From contig JAHRBC010000002.1 in assembly GCA_022702545.1 (NCBI GenBank), positions 2,666,001 to 2,730,000 of the forward strand: a DNA stretch of 64,000 bases, in the 5' to 3' direction. Position numbers and translations under genes: made by a program. Under the pieces are notes generated by a model. It did not search any database. It saw only the letters and a program-made list of their open reading frames with translations, and was not told the DNA's origin. This stretch comes from Phycomyces nitens (taxonomy: Eukaryota; Mucoromycota; Mucoromycetes; Mucorales; Phycomycetaceae). This document shows positions 13,866 through 25,849 of this stretch, in pieces (positions within the stretch are counted from its first letter, which is position 1; every line of letters starts with the position of its first letter).

Positions 13866-14560
13866 GTAATTCGACACAGCAAAGAAAGTCACAAGATTAC
13901 GCATTACTCAATTGTTAAGATCTTGGTTGTCAATCCTTTTTCTTTCTCTTTACGAATCACATCAACATTAGAATCATCTTTTGAATGTTTCTTTTTCTTT
14001 TGTCTTGGATCAAAACGCTGTTAAATAAGCAATGTTTCCAGACCCAAAAATCTATCAAATATGGTTACTAGTATAATAATAGGCTTTGAATCAGTAAAGA
14101 CTCTTGAATTCATATTATATATAAATCTTGCTAACATGAGTTTAACACAGCCCAAACAAACTGGCAACAGTCGTCTATGATCTACTCTTTGCATCATCAT
14201 CATTCTATAAATATGACTGCTCATATATATATATCTTGCTTTTGTTTCTTTCTGGCAGAAAAGTAAGCTGACCACACTTCCATACTTCAATGTGTTGACT
14301 TTGACTAGTATTCTTGTCAATTTACATTGTCCGTGACTTGGCTTCTACTGTGTCGACTTGATGGTATCCGACTTTGAGCAAATGGATCTTAATGATAGAC
14401 TGGTCATAAATCTTATTGCAAAAAGCATTATTGGTATGTATAACATTTGTTTATTAACTGTCTTTTTGGGCAGACCAACATGCTGAGAATGAGTATGGGG
14501 AAAAACCCGACAAGATTGGATGTAGTTTATTGTCCAGTTAACCATACGAAAAGCCAAGAC
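13866..14560 (+). repeat. Left arm of a long imperfect inverted repeat
   Basis: Read as reverse complement, this segment aligns with 17171-17790 over most of its length. The best part is a perfect 32-nt match between 13878-13909 and 17741-17772. Further matched blocks lie around 13921-13950, 14025-14100, 14110-14180 and 14345-14365, with small indels. The similarity stops sharply at the outer edge (about 13866 and 17785). The arms are about 2.6 kb apart. This could be a foldback element or an inverted duplication of one locus with its upstream region. Confidence 0.8.
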
Positions 14561-15245
14561 ATTGCCGCCTGTGCTTATCAAAGTTCAATATGCGGTCAAT
14601 TGTACCTTGTTCCATCGCCTCGATAAATATTGCTCAATGATCAGAATGCAATATTCACTATTACCTGTCGCAGTAGTCTTTTTGTATTCACAAAACGAGT
14701 CAATAATTCAAGGATCTGGCTTGTGAATGCGAGGAGATGGCTTTTACCAAGCGGGTATATTGTCATGGGTGGGTACAAGAGGTTTATTATATCAGTCCAG
14801 AAACCATATCTCCATGTTTGGAGCAACAACCGCTTCATCCTTTAAATGCACTGGGACATTTTTCTTTGATTGAACAGAAACTATCCAAAATGGATATAAA
14901 AAAAAACAGAGACGATCCAACGATTAAAATGTTGTGCGGGATCGCCGCACATGTGTTTAGATTAGAGATAAAGCAGCAAATGAGCAAGCAAGACAAGACG
15001 CCATTGGCATCATTTGCACCAAGACAGCGTCGCAAATCAGCCGAGCAATGTCATTTCTGATAGAGGACGTCCCTGAGCCTGAAGCTCAAAAACGAAAAAT
15101 GGATTGTCTTTATGATGGGCTGGATCTTGTGGAAGAATTACACAAGTATATTACGGCATCCTCATTTTCTACAAACATTTCGCCAATAAATGATTGGCAG
15201 TTTATTAAAGACTACAGAAAAGAACATGGAACCATGATTGATTGA
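14359..15245 (+). pseudogene. Degenerate ORF group, plus-strand copy
   Basis: Open stretches lie here in different frames with no clean splice path: MVSDFEQMDLNDRLVINL (14359 on), DVVYCPVNHTKSQDIAAC (about 14510-14625), an ORF at 14737-15060, and one at 15048-15245 (FLIEDVPEPEAQKRKM..., NDWQFIKDYRKEHG). The last two overlap in different frames, as if a frameshift had split one protein. Weak similarity is seen to the minus-strand ORFs at 16625-17145 (E-x2-P-x3-A-x5-D pattern, and KSQD against KPKD at homologous positions). I do not recognise the family. Confidence 0.4.
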
Positions 15246-15391
15246 GCTGCATGCTATTAACCTGAAAAAAAAAACATTGGTCTAGTCGCCAAATATACAT
15301 CAATGAAGAGTGCCCAAGTGGCATATTATCGGGCTGTAAATAAAAAGAAATAAACACGCTTTTCATACCGCAAAATATGTGCAGATATTTG

Positions 15392-15393
<2 letters not shown>

Positions 15394-15469
<76 letters not shown>
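15394..15469. repeat. (ATT)n microsatellite, about 25 units
   Basis: This is an uninterrupted TTA/ATT run of about 76 bp, the longest pure trinucleotide tract in the window. It lies in non-coding DNA between the degenerate ORFs and the transposase relic. Confidence 0.95.
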
Positions 15470-15824
15470 GGAATGATGATGGGATATTATCTTGAAAAAC
15501 AAAACTAAATGTATGGTGAAACTTCTTGTAGACTTTATTAGGTAAAACACAGTTTATTTCTTCCAAAATAATACCAGTTGAGTTTCTGTTAATGGACTGT
15601 TCAAAAAAAAAACTCTGCTTGAAATATGACAAGCAGTGATCGGTCAGTTATGTTTTATGTCGTCAATATAGCGGTAGGTATATTATTTGCTTTATGAATA
15701 TAACAATATCTTGTGAGAAAAAGATAAATACCAAAGATAACACAGATATAGAATATTATATTTTGAGCAAAACAGTAACAGGAGGCGCTTGGCTGATATA
15801 ATAGTTTAGTAAATACTGCATTAT

Positions 15825-16164
15825 GCCAAGAATTGATTTTATGATGACAAGTTTATCTATAAAGACAATTCTTCTTGTCACAAGGAAAATCTGGCTGAGG
15901 ATTGGAAGTGTTACGGTATCCCAGTAGAGGTATGACCGTCAAACAGCCCAGATATCGACCCTATTAAGAATTCGTGGGTTTATCTTGGGCGTATATTAAG
16001 AAGAAGAAAAAGTACTGAATCCAAGAAATATCAAGGAGTTGGATTATGCAATCCATGAAGAGTGGAAGAAAATACCTGTTGAAGTATGTGAAATGCAATT
16101 CATATTAATGCCAAATCGTATAAGAAAAATAAAGAAGACAGTTGGAGGCTCAACAAAATACTAA
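15825..16164 (+). mobile_element. Tc1/mariner transposase relic (C-terminal part)
   Basis: Conceptual translation with frame changes gives pieces in the order of a Tc1/mariner DDE transposase C-terminus: FIYKDNSSCHKENLAEDW (the second-Asp motif, DNxxCHK), NSPDIDPIKNSW (normally SPDLNPIENLW with the third acidic residue), then NPRNIKELDYAIHEEWKKIP, MPNRI and GGSTKY before a stop at 16162-16164. Several stops and shifts break it, and the third catalytic acidic residue reads Lys (PIKNS), so it is dead. The upstream half and terminal inverted repeats are not recognisable. It lies between the two arms of the inverted repeat. Confidence 0.8.
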
Positions 16165-16624
16165 TTTTTAATAAATGCTTTTATTATTATTGAATGTTAT
16201 ATGTTTCCACCCGTGTATTTTTTAGCCATGGTTTGTTAAATAAACAAAAAAAGATTATAATACAACAAGAGAGTTAAAGAAGTTATTATTATTTTATTCA
16301 GTAGAAATTGAATTGACTCCTTACTATGGGAAGGAGGGTGTATGTCTTTTTTCGTAGTGTTTGATGACATTCTTACATTTAGATTGCCCGGCAATCAGTT
16401 GCCAGGTAAAGACCAATTCAGCAAGAAGATGTTAAAAACTCAAGGTGTAATTGACCTTGTGGCTACCGAATTGCTGGAAGTTCCAAAGGAAACATAGGTA
16501 TCATTTATTTTTTGTTATTTCTTTTTGTAATTGGCGGATATGCTATACACGGCCAAGGAGTGAAAATGATAAAGAAAATCATTTTTCCATGGCATTGTAA
16601 AAGAATCTTTGCAGTGGTTCACCA
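16165..16624. other. Non-coding, possible short coding relic
   Basis: AT-rich sequence. One open stretch near 16382-16497 translates to LPGNQLPGKDQFSKKMLK and then VIDLVATELLEVPKET before a stop. It has balanced composition but no start or splice partner, and I cannot assign it. It may belong to the same decayed element as the transposase piece. Confidence 0.3.
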
Positions 16625-17145
16625 CTAGAGTAACGTTGACATGAGTTTTTTTTTATGACCAACTTCCAAGCACGTTTTCCAATTCATTTTTCCGACCAAA
16701 TTTTTCTTATAGTTGGACACGTATTCAAGGTTGTCTTGTTTTTCCACATGGTCTGTTTCCTTTGTCTTTGCCTTCAAATTTGGTAGTAGTTCCAGCGACG
16801 AGTCAGAGTCCACATCTTGACAATATTTTCTTTTGCCATTGATGGTCCAGGCACACCAAAAAAAAAGATATCCACTACCTTTGATATATATATATCATTA
16901 TCGTAGCCAACTTGATTTTCAGAGATGCACAAATCTACCTGATGATATAACTGCTGAATGGTCTGGTTTTCAGCATAGGGATGCCCAGGAATCCGTGACT
17001 GGCAGCAAAGACATCCAAGGCTTATCAGGAATAGGTTTGAACTTGGACAATAGTTCAGTGGGAGAGACACGATAGATGCAAAAAATAAAATCAAAACAAT
17101 GGGGTATATTTTGTAGGTGTTCAAGACATTTTGCGAGTACCACAC
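16625..17145 (-). pseudogene. Degenerate ORF group, minus-strand copy
   Basis: Two overlapping minus-strand ORFs lie here. 17145-16774 has a hydrophobic stretch (YPIVLILFFASIVSLPL) and several Cys (GCLCCQ). 16813-16625 is in another frame (SSLELLPNLKAKTKETD..., NWKTCLEVGHKKK). No intron joins them cleanly. They start just inside the right arm of the inverted repeat, in mirror position to the plus-strand ORFs at 14359-15245, and share weak protein similarity with them. This looks like the second decaying copy of one gene. Confidence 0.35.
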
Positions 17146-17170
17146 AGGTAGCAGATCCTTTGGTTTACAG

Positions 17171-17790
17171 GTATAGTTAAATAATCTGTCAGATACTCGC
17201 AGTATTGCAAGAAAATCTTACCTAAAAGTGACGGGACAAAAGATTGTTCTGCATTCAGTCATTTTATGACGTGTACATTGACTACGCGGATACCATTAAA
17301 TAGACACAGCGAAAACCAACACACAAACTATATGAATTAACAAGAGTGTAAGGTTCAAGTCAGCACACAATATATAGGAGTGCTTCATTTACTTTTGATA
17401 GACAGAAACCAAAGCAAGAAAGAGATATAAACAACAATCCATGTTTTCCAACTTGTTTACAGCACCAATAATTTTTAACATGTTGATGTGAAGAGTATAT
17501 CAGAGACGAATGTTGCCAGTTTGTTTGAGCTGTATTAAACTCTTACTTTGCAAGATTTATACAATATGAATGCAAGAGCCATTACTGATTCAAAACATAT
17601 TATTATACTAGCAACCATAGTTGATAGATTCCCAGGTTTGGGAGCAGTATCTATTTAACAGCGTCTGCTCCAAAACAATATGATTTTTAAAAAAAAGTGA
17701 TTCGTAAAGACAAAGTGTTGACAACCGAGATCTTGGAATCGAGTAATGCGTAATCTTGTGACTTTCTTTGCTACGTCAATTTAATGTATA
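17171..17790 (-). repeat. Right arm of the long imperfect inverted repeat
   Basis: This is the counterpart of 13866-14560. It contains the perfect 32-nt inverted match (17741-17772) and further co-linear blocks upstream through about 17285 (a shared ggataccat followed by a gacacag block) with moderate divergence. Outer flanks beyond about 17790 and 13866 do not match. Confidence 0.8.
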
Positions 17791-19383
17791 TCTATATAAA
17801 ATGTAATTATACACTTTGAAATCTGCTTCCCTTGATCCAAACCCGGTCTTTACAGCACTGAATATACGATTACTGCCAGTTTTGATGCTTATGTAATAAC
17901 CCCTTTTTTAAAATTCTCACCCTGCAACAAGTCCACCAGTTTCTATTTTCTCAGCCGAAATACAAGGAACTATCCTCAAGGGCTAAATACAAATTTCCTC
18001 TTATAGCCGAGATTGTTCTCCTTTATCTTTGGGAATTAACACAAAGTATTGCTACTCCCATGTTGTACATTCATTAATTCATTCGCAGTATACTACTAGA
18101 TAGTTGTGTGTATTACAAAACCATGCGAACAAACTTATTTTACGTTTTTTGTTTTTTGTTTTTCACAGACTCTACAGTGATTTACTATAAGCTAGCTTCT
18201 ACTTTGTAATAAAAAAAAAGTTTAATGAAACTTTCTGAATATTAATCGCTTACAACCATGAATTTTTAAGGTTGTAAAAAAAAAAGCAAGAAATCCACCT
18301 CGCGGAAATCAAACACACGATACATACAACCATAGAGCTGATATTGATGGGATTTTGTACATCACCAAGGCCACAAGGTCAACCAATCTAATTTTTTCTC
18401 GGATAAAGTATGTTTCTTGTAACAAGCTCGTTGGTTAGTATATAGTATGGACATGCTACACACATACGGCATTTTTTTTATTATTTCTTTAAATGGCTTT
18501 GGCCAATAGCTTTATAGCTAATGTGCCCGTTCTTGCTAGAAGGCAATGTGTATACCATGGTATATTAAATAAAGTTGCTGGAATGAAACAAATGCTATAA
18601 CTTGGTACTCATAATAAGCAAATCCAAGGTTAATGATAAAGTAACCAGCCATATCGACAGTCTATATCTTGGGCCAGGTAAAACACACACAAAACATCAA
18701 GTTGGTGGTAAGGTTCATGTCAACAAAAGTGCCTTGATTCTTGTGATCTAGACAATAATCACAAGTATTGATTCCTATTTAATTGTTTCAATTTTGTTTC
18801 AATCTTGTTTCAATATCTAGGCAAACAAATCTGTTTTATCTATTTATCATGTTCTTAAAGATGAAAAACAAATCGACACTGATGTGATACCATTATGAAT
18901 ACCTGGCTTAAAACCAATTATCTAATGACCTTGACCATGTCGTTGAAAATAAAATAAAATAAAGGTCGTGTGCAGTACATTAAATGATATGATTTGTATC
19001 AATGGCCACAAGTAAAAAAGGTTTGGCAGTTGTGTAAAGCAAGCTTGCTTATCATAAAATGACATGCTTACGAATATCCTGATAAGCTGCAAGTATTTTA
19101 GAAATGGGATTATTGCGTTCATTCTACTGAATAGAAAGCATGCTGGGCCTATAAATGGCAATATCTGTGCTCTACGGTGATCTTGATTCTAAATGACTTA
19201 CAAATTGCTTAACAATATAGCATATGTTCAGTAGGTGCTGAGTTGAAAGGACATCTCATGATGGCACTTTTAATAAAAATAATTCTTTTACAATCCTGAT
19301 TTTTACAGTAATTCCCAAATCTCATTTGTGTGTTCATATATGTACTCTCCCTGATGGTATAATTAGCCCTAGACACTATTATA

Positions 19384-19425
<42 letters not shown>

Positions 19426-19809
19426 CTATCACCTCATATTAGAACATTATTGCTATTTATAAAAAAATATATAATCATCACCTCAGAAAAAAAAAAGTAT
19501 ACAGGTTACATGGATTTTCATCTTGTTTTGGAATCTTGTATTCAGTGATTACTTTTCAGTGTCTATCTTCCTTGGATTCTTTTAGAATAATTGCTAAAAT
19601 GATATAATTTTTATTTTATTTTTTATTTTATTCTGGGTATTATAAAGTATATTTGCTCTGTTTTGCAAGATTATACTCCAACCTTGCCGCAACTAAATAC
19701 CCAAATATTACTGTTCTACCTAAAGTCTGAGTCTAGCTATATGCTCAAACCAATCAACAGGTCTATCAAAGGACGAATGGTTCAACTAGGAAATTGTTGT
19801 AATTGAAGT

Positions 19810-19847
<38 letters not shown>

Positions 19848-22485
19848 GAGCCCCAAGATTCCCTTTATTCCAATTTCCCAAGCGCACTAATTATCATAAG
19901 AGAGGTGTTGGTTAAAGTAGTGTGTCTAGTTTATTGGATTAAAATGAAACTCAAAATGTACTTTAATCATAATGATTATGATAGAATAACGTAAATACAA
20001 CAGATCTTGTAGAATATACACCGAACAATATAAAAAGAACTTGTGGGGTGACATGGACTTTATTACGATCTCAGCCTTGGATGGTTTTGCTCATTTCTAT
20101 ATTGAATATATCTCGAGTCATTAAAATTTTCATACATGAAAATTGAAATCATTTACAGTGAGATCGATCAGTGGTTTTCTAGAGCCTTGCTCATCTGACA
20201 GTAGTTACAAGCTTTGCTTGGCGTTTACTTTCAATAGGAGTTGATTGCATGAAAAAAGAAAAGAGTTGGAATTTGTTCTTGGAAATTGTACCTGTCAAAT
20301 TCCTATTGCTGCTAATCTTTTTTTTATTTTTTTTAAAAAAAATATGCATTTTATTTTTTGACATTTTATTAAAATATAGAAGCCTTGTGAAAATAAAAAA
20401 AAGTTTCGATAAACAAAGCGCATTTGAATGAATTCAAGCCTATATGGTTTTGTAATACAAGCTATTTAGTAGTATGCTGCGAGTGAATGTGCAACATGGG
20501 AGCAGCTATACTTTGTGTTAATTCCCAAAGTTCAAGGAGAACAAATCTTGTAAACAGAGGGAAATTGATGCTTGGACTTGGGCTTGGACTTGGGATATTG
20601 GCATGTATTTCAGCTGAGAAAATAGAAGCTGGTGGACTTTATTTGCAGGGTAATGATTTTAAAGGGTTATTACATAAGAATTCTGGTAAAGAAGAAAAAA
20701 AAGGCTGGTTCTCAAGGGATGGAAATGTTTGAAACTATCTTGTTTTCTTATTCTTGGATTCAAATGTGCATTAAAGTCCGTTTGAAACAAATAAGATGGC
20801 AAAATAGAATCAAACAATTCTGCATACAATATTGTATTTATTTATATATATATATGTGTGTGTGCGTGTACGTGTTGATGGATATTGAATGTCCACAAAA
20901 CGTACTAAAAGTGTTTCCAAATATTCTGAATATGTTTTTTTTTCCTTGTTAGTCTGCAAGATTAGGTATGGTATAATGATGATATTAGGGGAAATTTTTT
21001 TATATATATATAATTCTTGTGGTACAGTGAATAATCCCTATGATGATTGGGGTTGATCATTTGCAGACTGCATCCATGGCTCTAATGAATTGATTGTTGC
21101 ATTGTTCCTGCCTGCTTTTCAAATGTGTTTCATAAGCTGTCAGAACCTCTAGGTAACCTTGGACGAGTGGGCGGTGAGACAGATATGTATGATGTGAATA
21201 AACTGATGTTTCAATTTGGAATATTATTATGATTATTATGATTATTATGATTATTGGCAATTAATAATATTTGTCTGGTGCTTATCAACAAGGCAAAAAC
21301 GATATATTGATTGTTGGCCAATCACGTGCAAGGACATCAAAATAAAGTACATGGCATGCATGATAGTATTGTAATAAATAAAAAAAAGACCACGCGTGAG
21401 AATTTTGCTATTTTCTTGTTGTTTGTATTTCAGAGTAGCCAATGGGATTAAAGGGATTACATGGCGATGACTAGAGTAAGCAAATGCAGCAAGTGCTGAT
21501 GGATATATTTTTACTTTTCAGACTCAGTCTGGTGATGGGACCAGCACAGAAGCAAGAGAGATCCCGACTAGGCGGATTTTTCTTAATTCTACAAGATAAG
21601 CTTATGTTCAACCTCCGGTGATTCTTGATCATTGGCTCCAATGGATGGTGAATGTGATTCAAGTAAGATGAAAAGAAAAAGAGGCTTAGTATTACGCTTG
21701 CCTTTTATGGAACCATTTGTTTTCTTTTTTTTCTTTTTTTTTCTTTTCAGAAAAAAAATAAGAAAATTGGATCATGCTTACTAGGACAATAATAATAATA
21801 ATAATAATAATAGTAATAATAGTAATAATAGTAATAATAGTAATAATAATATACCTAGTGGCGTCATCACCTTGTATCCAACAAATAAAACGATCGACAA
21901 TCAATATTATTATTATTATAAAAAAAAAGCCAAGAACTGGCAAATCGCTCCACGTGTCTATTGAATTAAAAAGTATTCTAAAGTAAATATATTGTCTGTG
22001 TGTTGTTAATTGTGAAACGGCCGAAATCATCGAATGAGTCAAGCCTAGCCTGGAAAAAAAGATTTTCCATCTAATCCGATGTGTCTGATTGGTCTCCCGT
22101 ACGCCGAGCATGTCCGCCCGCATTCTCCGATTCCGGAATATCTTTGGCCTATTTGCACCCGGCCCCTTTATATCTTTGTGTGTGTGTTTTTTTTAGTTCT
22201 GCGATCAACAGGCAGGGGAAGGCAAAAAAGACTAAACGCCGACCTGGTCCTTGATGGTTTTTTTTTTTTGTCTTTATTGCAACAGAATATACCCTTTTAT
22301 GTAAAAAATAGACTGCAAACTTTTTCACAACTATATAAACGGACTTAATCCCCTCTTTTTCTTTTTTTTTTATAAATTGTATATATATATAAAAGATAAC
22401 AAAATATATACTATAAAAAATATAAATATATTATAAATATATATCTATATTATAAAATACTATATATTATAATACACACTCCATA
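17791..22485. other. Gene-poor AT-rich block with microsatellites
   Basis: I find no supportable gene in these 4.7 kb. ORFs are short, low-complexity and without splice partners. An 81-codon ORF at 20487-20732 (MCNMGAAILCVNSQ..., LGLGLGLGILACISAEK) has a hydrophobic core but no support. Simple repeats: AC at 19390-19421, ATT at 19811-19848, AAT/AGT at 21787-21852, GATTATTAT near 21226-21255. The stretch ends in an almost pure A/T run (22370-22480) that is the promoter of the next gene. Confidence 0.5.
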
Positions 22486-22920
22486 ATGCCCACTACTACT
22501 ACTACTACTGTTACTGCTGCTGCTACTGCCACCACTCCCACCACTCCCACCACCACCATTACAGCTCATGTATCACCCTTCCCGGCACCTGTCGATGTGG
22601 TCGACGATGCCGAACTGCTCGCCATTCTCGGACTGCCATTCTTATTTGAAGAGGACCTGACGTCACTGGCTGCCCTCGATTGGGATGACATGCCCGAACT
22701 ATCTGAAGAAGAGGACGACGACTGTGCCAGTCTAGGAGGCAAGCGCAGACGCCAAGACGATGACGATGATCTGTTTGCCCAATTGGACTTTATCGACGTG
22801 CCTTTCCCTGCAAAGAAGCAATGCTTTGTTGAAGACGATGATGTCAGCCTCGAAAAGGTCCACACACAGGTTGTCGATGAAGAAGACATCCGGCTTGCAT
22901 TGGACCTCATTTCGTCCTGA
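22486..22920 (+). CDS. Small acidic protein of unknown function
   Basis: This single-exon ORF of 144 residues begins with a Thr/Ala/Pro low-complexity stretch (about 1-30). An acidic body follows, with ELLAILGLPFLFEEDL, WDDMPELSEEEDDD, a short basic motif GGKRRRQ that could act as a nuclear signal, and a C-terminus EEDIRLALDLISS. Acidic segments with bulky hydrophobics resemble activation domains, but no DNA-binding domain is present. GC content is well above the flanks, which supports real coding. A TA-rich 100-bp region precedes the ATG. Function unknown; a transcriptional cofactor is a guess. Confidence 0.7.
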   Translation: MPTTTTTTVTAAATATTPTTPTTTITAHVSPFPAPVDVVDDAELLAILGLPFLFEEDLTSLAALDWDDMPELSEEEDDDCASLGGKRRRQDDDDDLFAQLDFIDVPFPAKKQCFVEDDDVSLEKVHTQVVDEEDIRLALDLISS

Positions 22921-23061
22921 TTTATTGATACCCTTTCATTCTTTATACATATTTATTCATCATCACTGTACACACTTAACTTTTGTATGCATCCTTCTTT
23001 TCTTTGTACAAAGCAAAAATACGTATAATTTATAAACAAATCCCTGCCTTTATAATATCTC

Positions 23062-24780
23062 CTAATGTCTCCGGGCATCAATGGCTGCCATGTCTGGTAC
23101 GCCCAGCTCAACCTAAAAACCCACAATTAGACTTGACCTACATACAAACCCCCATAAATCTACCTATCTCTCTCTCTCTTGGCTTACCTTTTCGGCCTGG
23201 CTTCCGGCCTGCTGAATCGGCTGTTGTTGTTGACATTGGTAGAATCCACATTGCTAGATATTTTTTTTATTAGACACCACCATTGGCCCCCCATAAAGAG
23301 AGCATATATAATAATAAAATAATAAAAATGTACCTGAGACCATTTCGATCCACACATCCAGCAGAACCGAAATCCACACAGCAGGCAATCCACCTTGTTG
23401 CAGCCCTCATCGCGGTCAATCATAATTGAGCAGTTGGGACACGGTCGTCTGTTATGTTTATTAGTGTCCATCCCGTCTTTGGATTCGTACTACTTACGTG
23501 TGTTCCAACTTCCATTGCACTGTTGCCAGTTGGTCCTCGGATCCACCCGTCATTTGGGTCTCCAGATACTCTAGGCAACTCTGGCCCCCATGTCCGAATT
23601 CCCCACACTGGAGGCACATTGTCCTTTGACAAGTCGTACTGATAGATATACTTAGTCCTTGTTTATGAACAAAGCTGCTTACCATCTCTCAATCGGAAAA
23701 TTGGCAACATGCCGAAATTGGATTTGTTTCCATGCCTCTGGTAAGGTTTCCAGGGAAACCAGCTGTTTGGAGATCCCTGAACACAGTTCATAATCTCCAG
23801 CCTGCTTCAAAAGAGGCGCCATCTGTCCATACAGTTCCTGCACCTGTCCCACCCTTAAGGTCCTCTTACTCAGCCGGGCCTTTTCAAACATCGCTTCAAG
23901 TTCAATCACCTGTTCATTCTTTGGTAGCAATGACAGATCACGCCCAATTAGCTCTAGTCGTCTACAAAACAATCATCAGCAAACCGTGTGTGTATCCATG
24001 GCAACCTACCCTTCATGGCTAATCTTCTCCAGGCGGGGTCCTTGGCACGGGATAATGGCCGTCTCGCACTCTAGGCAATGCCGAGAGAACGATCGGTAGG
24101 GCTGGTTGTACCGATCATAGCGCTCAACAATATCCGCCGAGACATATCGGCTCCACTCTGATTTCGAGATCGTCTCTCTACACACTGCACCCTGATTAAT
24201 TCCCTGATCATCCAACCACATTTACTTTACTTACCTGGACACTTGATGCGTGTAACACCCAGTCCCCAAGATGTATTCACAATCTCTTCTACATATCTGC
24301 ACATCTGTCAATACCTTGAAATTACAAAGTAACCATTTACCGAGCAAAGCATTCCTTGCAGAATTGGTCACGGCAACTCTCTAGACAGAGCGCATAGGTC
24401 TGGTCAAGGCATATCGAGCATCTCTGCATCCAAAAGTACATATTATTCATCTCTCCATCACTAGACGTATTGGTTCGGCTGATATCTGGTCGTCGGGGGC
24501 GTCTTGGCGTACTTTTGTGTCTAGAGTTGGAATGATGAGACACCAGGCCATGCGCCCAGCCCACGACAAATGACAGGGATCGCAAGAAGATTGCGGGCAT
24601 AAGAAGAGTTGGGTAAAACACATAGAAAAATGGGATGCAATAACAAAACAGCAGATTTGCAATGTTGAATTTAGAAACCAGGTTGGCAAGTTGATCTGTT
24701 GTCAAGTCAGGAAACAGCCATCTCAAAGGTCTGGCCAGCCAACGAATAGGCCAAGAGTGTTTTTGTGGCGAGGTATCCAT
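23062..24780 (-). CDS. Membrane-associated RBR (RING-IBR-RING) E3 ubiquitin ligase
   Basis: Eight exons (24780-24341, 24296-24235, 24184-24010, 23961-23683, 23638-23498, 23448-23334, 23253-23188, 23112-23062) give 442 residues. After a hydrophobic region (about 40-75, probably membrane-inserted) comes RING1 starting Cys121 (CSICLDQTYALCLESCRDQFCKECF ... KCPVC), a helical linker, an IBR-like Cys cluster (CTTCQRTMCLQCGEFGH) and RING2 (CPNC ... DEGCNKVDC ... CGFRFCWMC). Cys382 is in the position of the RBR catalytic cysteine that forms the ubiquitin thioester. The tail is Gln-rich (CQQQQPIQQ). The start is the ATG that begins the sensible protein; the longer upstream frame is low-complexity. Substrates unknown. 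Confidence 0.88.
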
Positions 24781-25849
24781 ATTCTCTTTCTTTCTTTTTT
24801 GTGTGTGTAGTTTTTGTATATAGAGTGAATATGTATGTATAATATATATAAATATAAATATATATGTGTATATGTATAATGTATATATATATATATATAT
24901 GTGTGTGTGAGTGTAAATGAAAGAGATATGTACAATAAAATACATGTATATAAATATATAAATATATATATATATATTTGAAACTAAAAATTGCTTGGCC
25001 TTTTTTTTTAAAATTTTCTTTTTCTTTCTTTGCACTCTCACGGTCATTATCGATTGGCAATTGATAGTATTGATGTCTATTGTATTCAGTACAAATGTTA
25101 TGAATGTATACATTTATCAATTGCCACCAATTTCATTATACTATTAGAATCCTCAAAAGTTCTGACAGATTAACAACCAACCAAATCATACAATTCTTTT
25201 TCTTCTTTTTTTTTGGATGTACGTCGTATCTACGTCATCGTGACCATCTCTGGAGATTATGGATTCTTTAGCACTGATATCAATGTATAATGGATCTTTA
25301 GAGCTTTTTTTATTATTATTATAGGAAACTCGTGTTTATCATTGAATGACTATAGAATGTATACTGGACAAAAAGGGGCTTCAAAATATTCCAATTGTTA
25401 CCTGTACTCTATCAATAATAACAACAAAAATATATATTTTTTTGGGTTGCGCCCTTGGAATCATTCTAATTAACCTGTCAGAAACATACTTTGTGTGTGT
25501 GTGTGTGTGTGTGCACAAATATCCAAGGGGTCCCAATTGCCATTGGAATCAACTGGCCCGATAATTACACATTGATTATGCCTTGTCAATACTCCATAGA
25601 CATCTCCATATATATATATATATATATCTTGCTATTATTGCAGAGAATTGATACCCTTTTGATTACAAGTAAAATACTAGATGGCTGGCTCATCTAAATT
25701 CCAATACATCTCGTCAATTGATAGCCAAGATGATTATAAGAATAAGCAATATTTATAGATGACTATCAAACAAATCATTCATGGTCAGCCATGGGCCACA
25801 TTGTCTATACAAAATGACATGGAGCCCAGGAACATAGCTCTGTCTTGGA
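24781..25849. other. Intergenic region with TA/TG microsatellites
   Basis: About 1.1 kb between the RBR ligase start and the end of the RAD51C-like gene. It contains TA-rich runs (24840-24975), a TG run (25493-25513) and a short TA run near 25610. ORFs here are reading through simple repeats. No gene supported. Confidence 0.5.

Noticed and set aside
18290..18350. tRNA-like segment
   Set aside because: A tccgcg and a gctctatgg-like element suggest a tRNA on the minus strand, but the arms do not pair and the T-loop consensus is absent.
24707..25120. ORFs upstream of the RBR ligase start (137 and 258 codons)
   Set aside because: They run through TA and TG repeats (Ile/Tyr/His strings). The ligase is taken to start at the later ATG at 24780.
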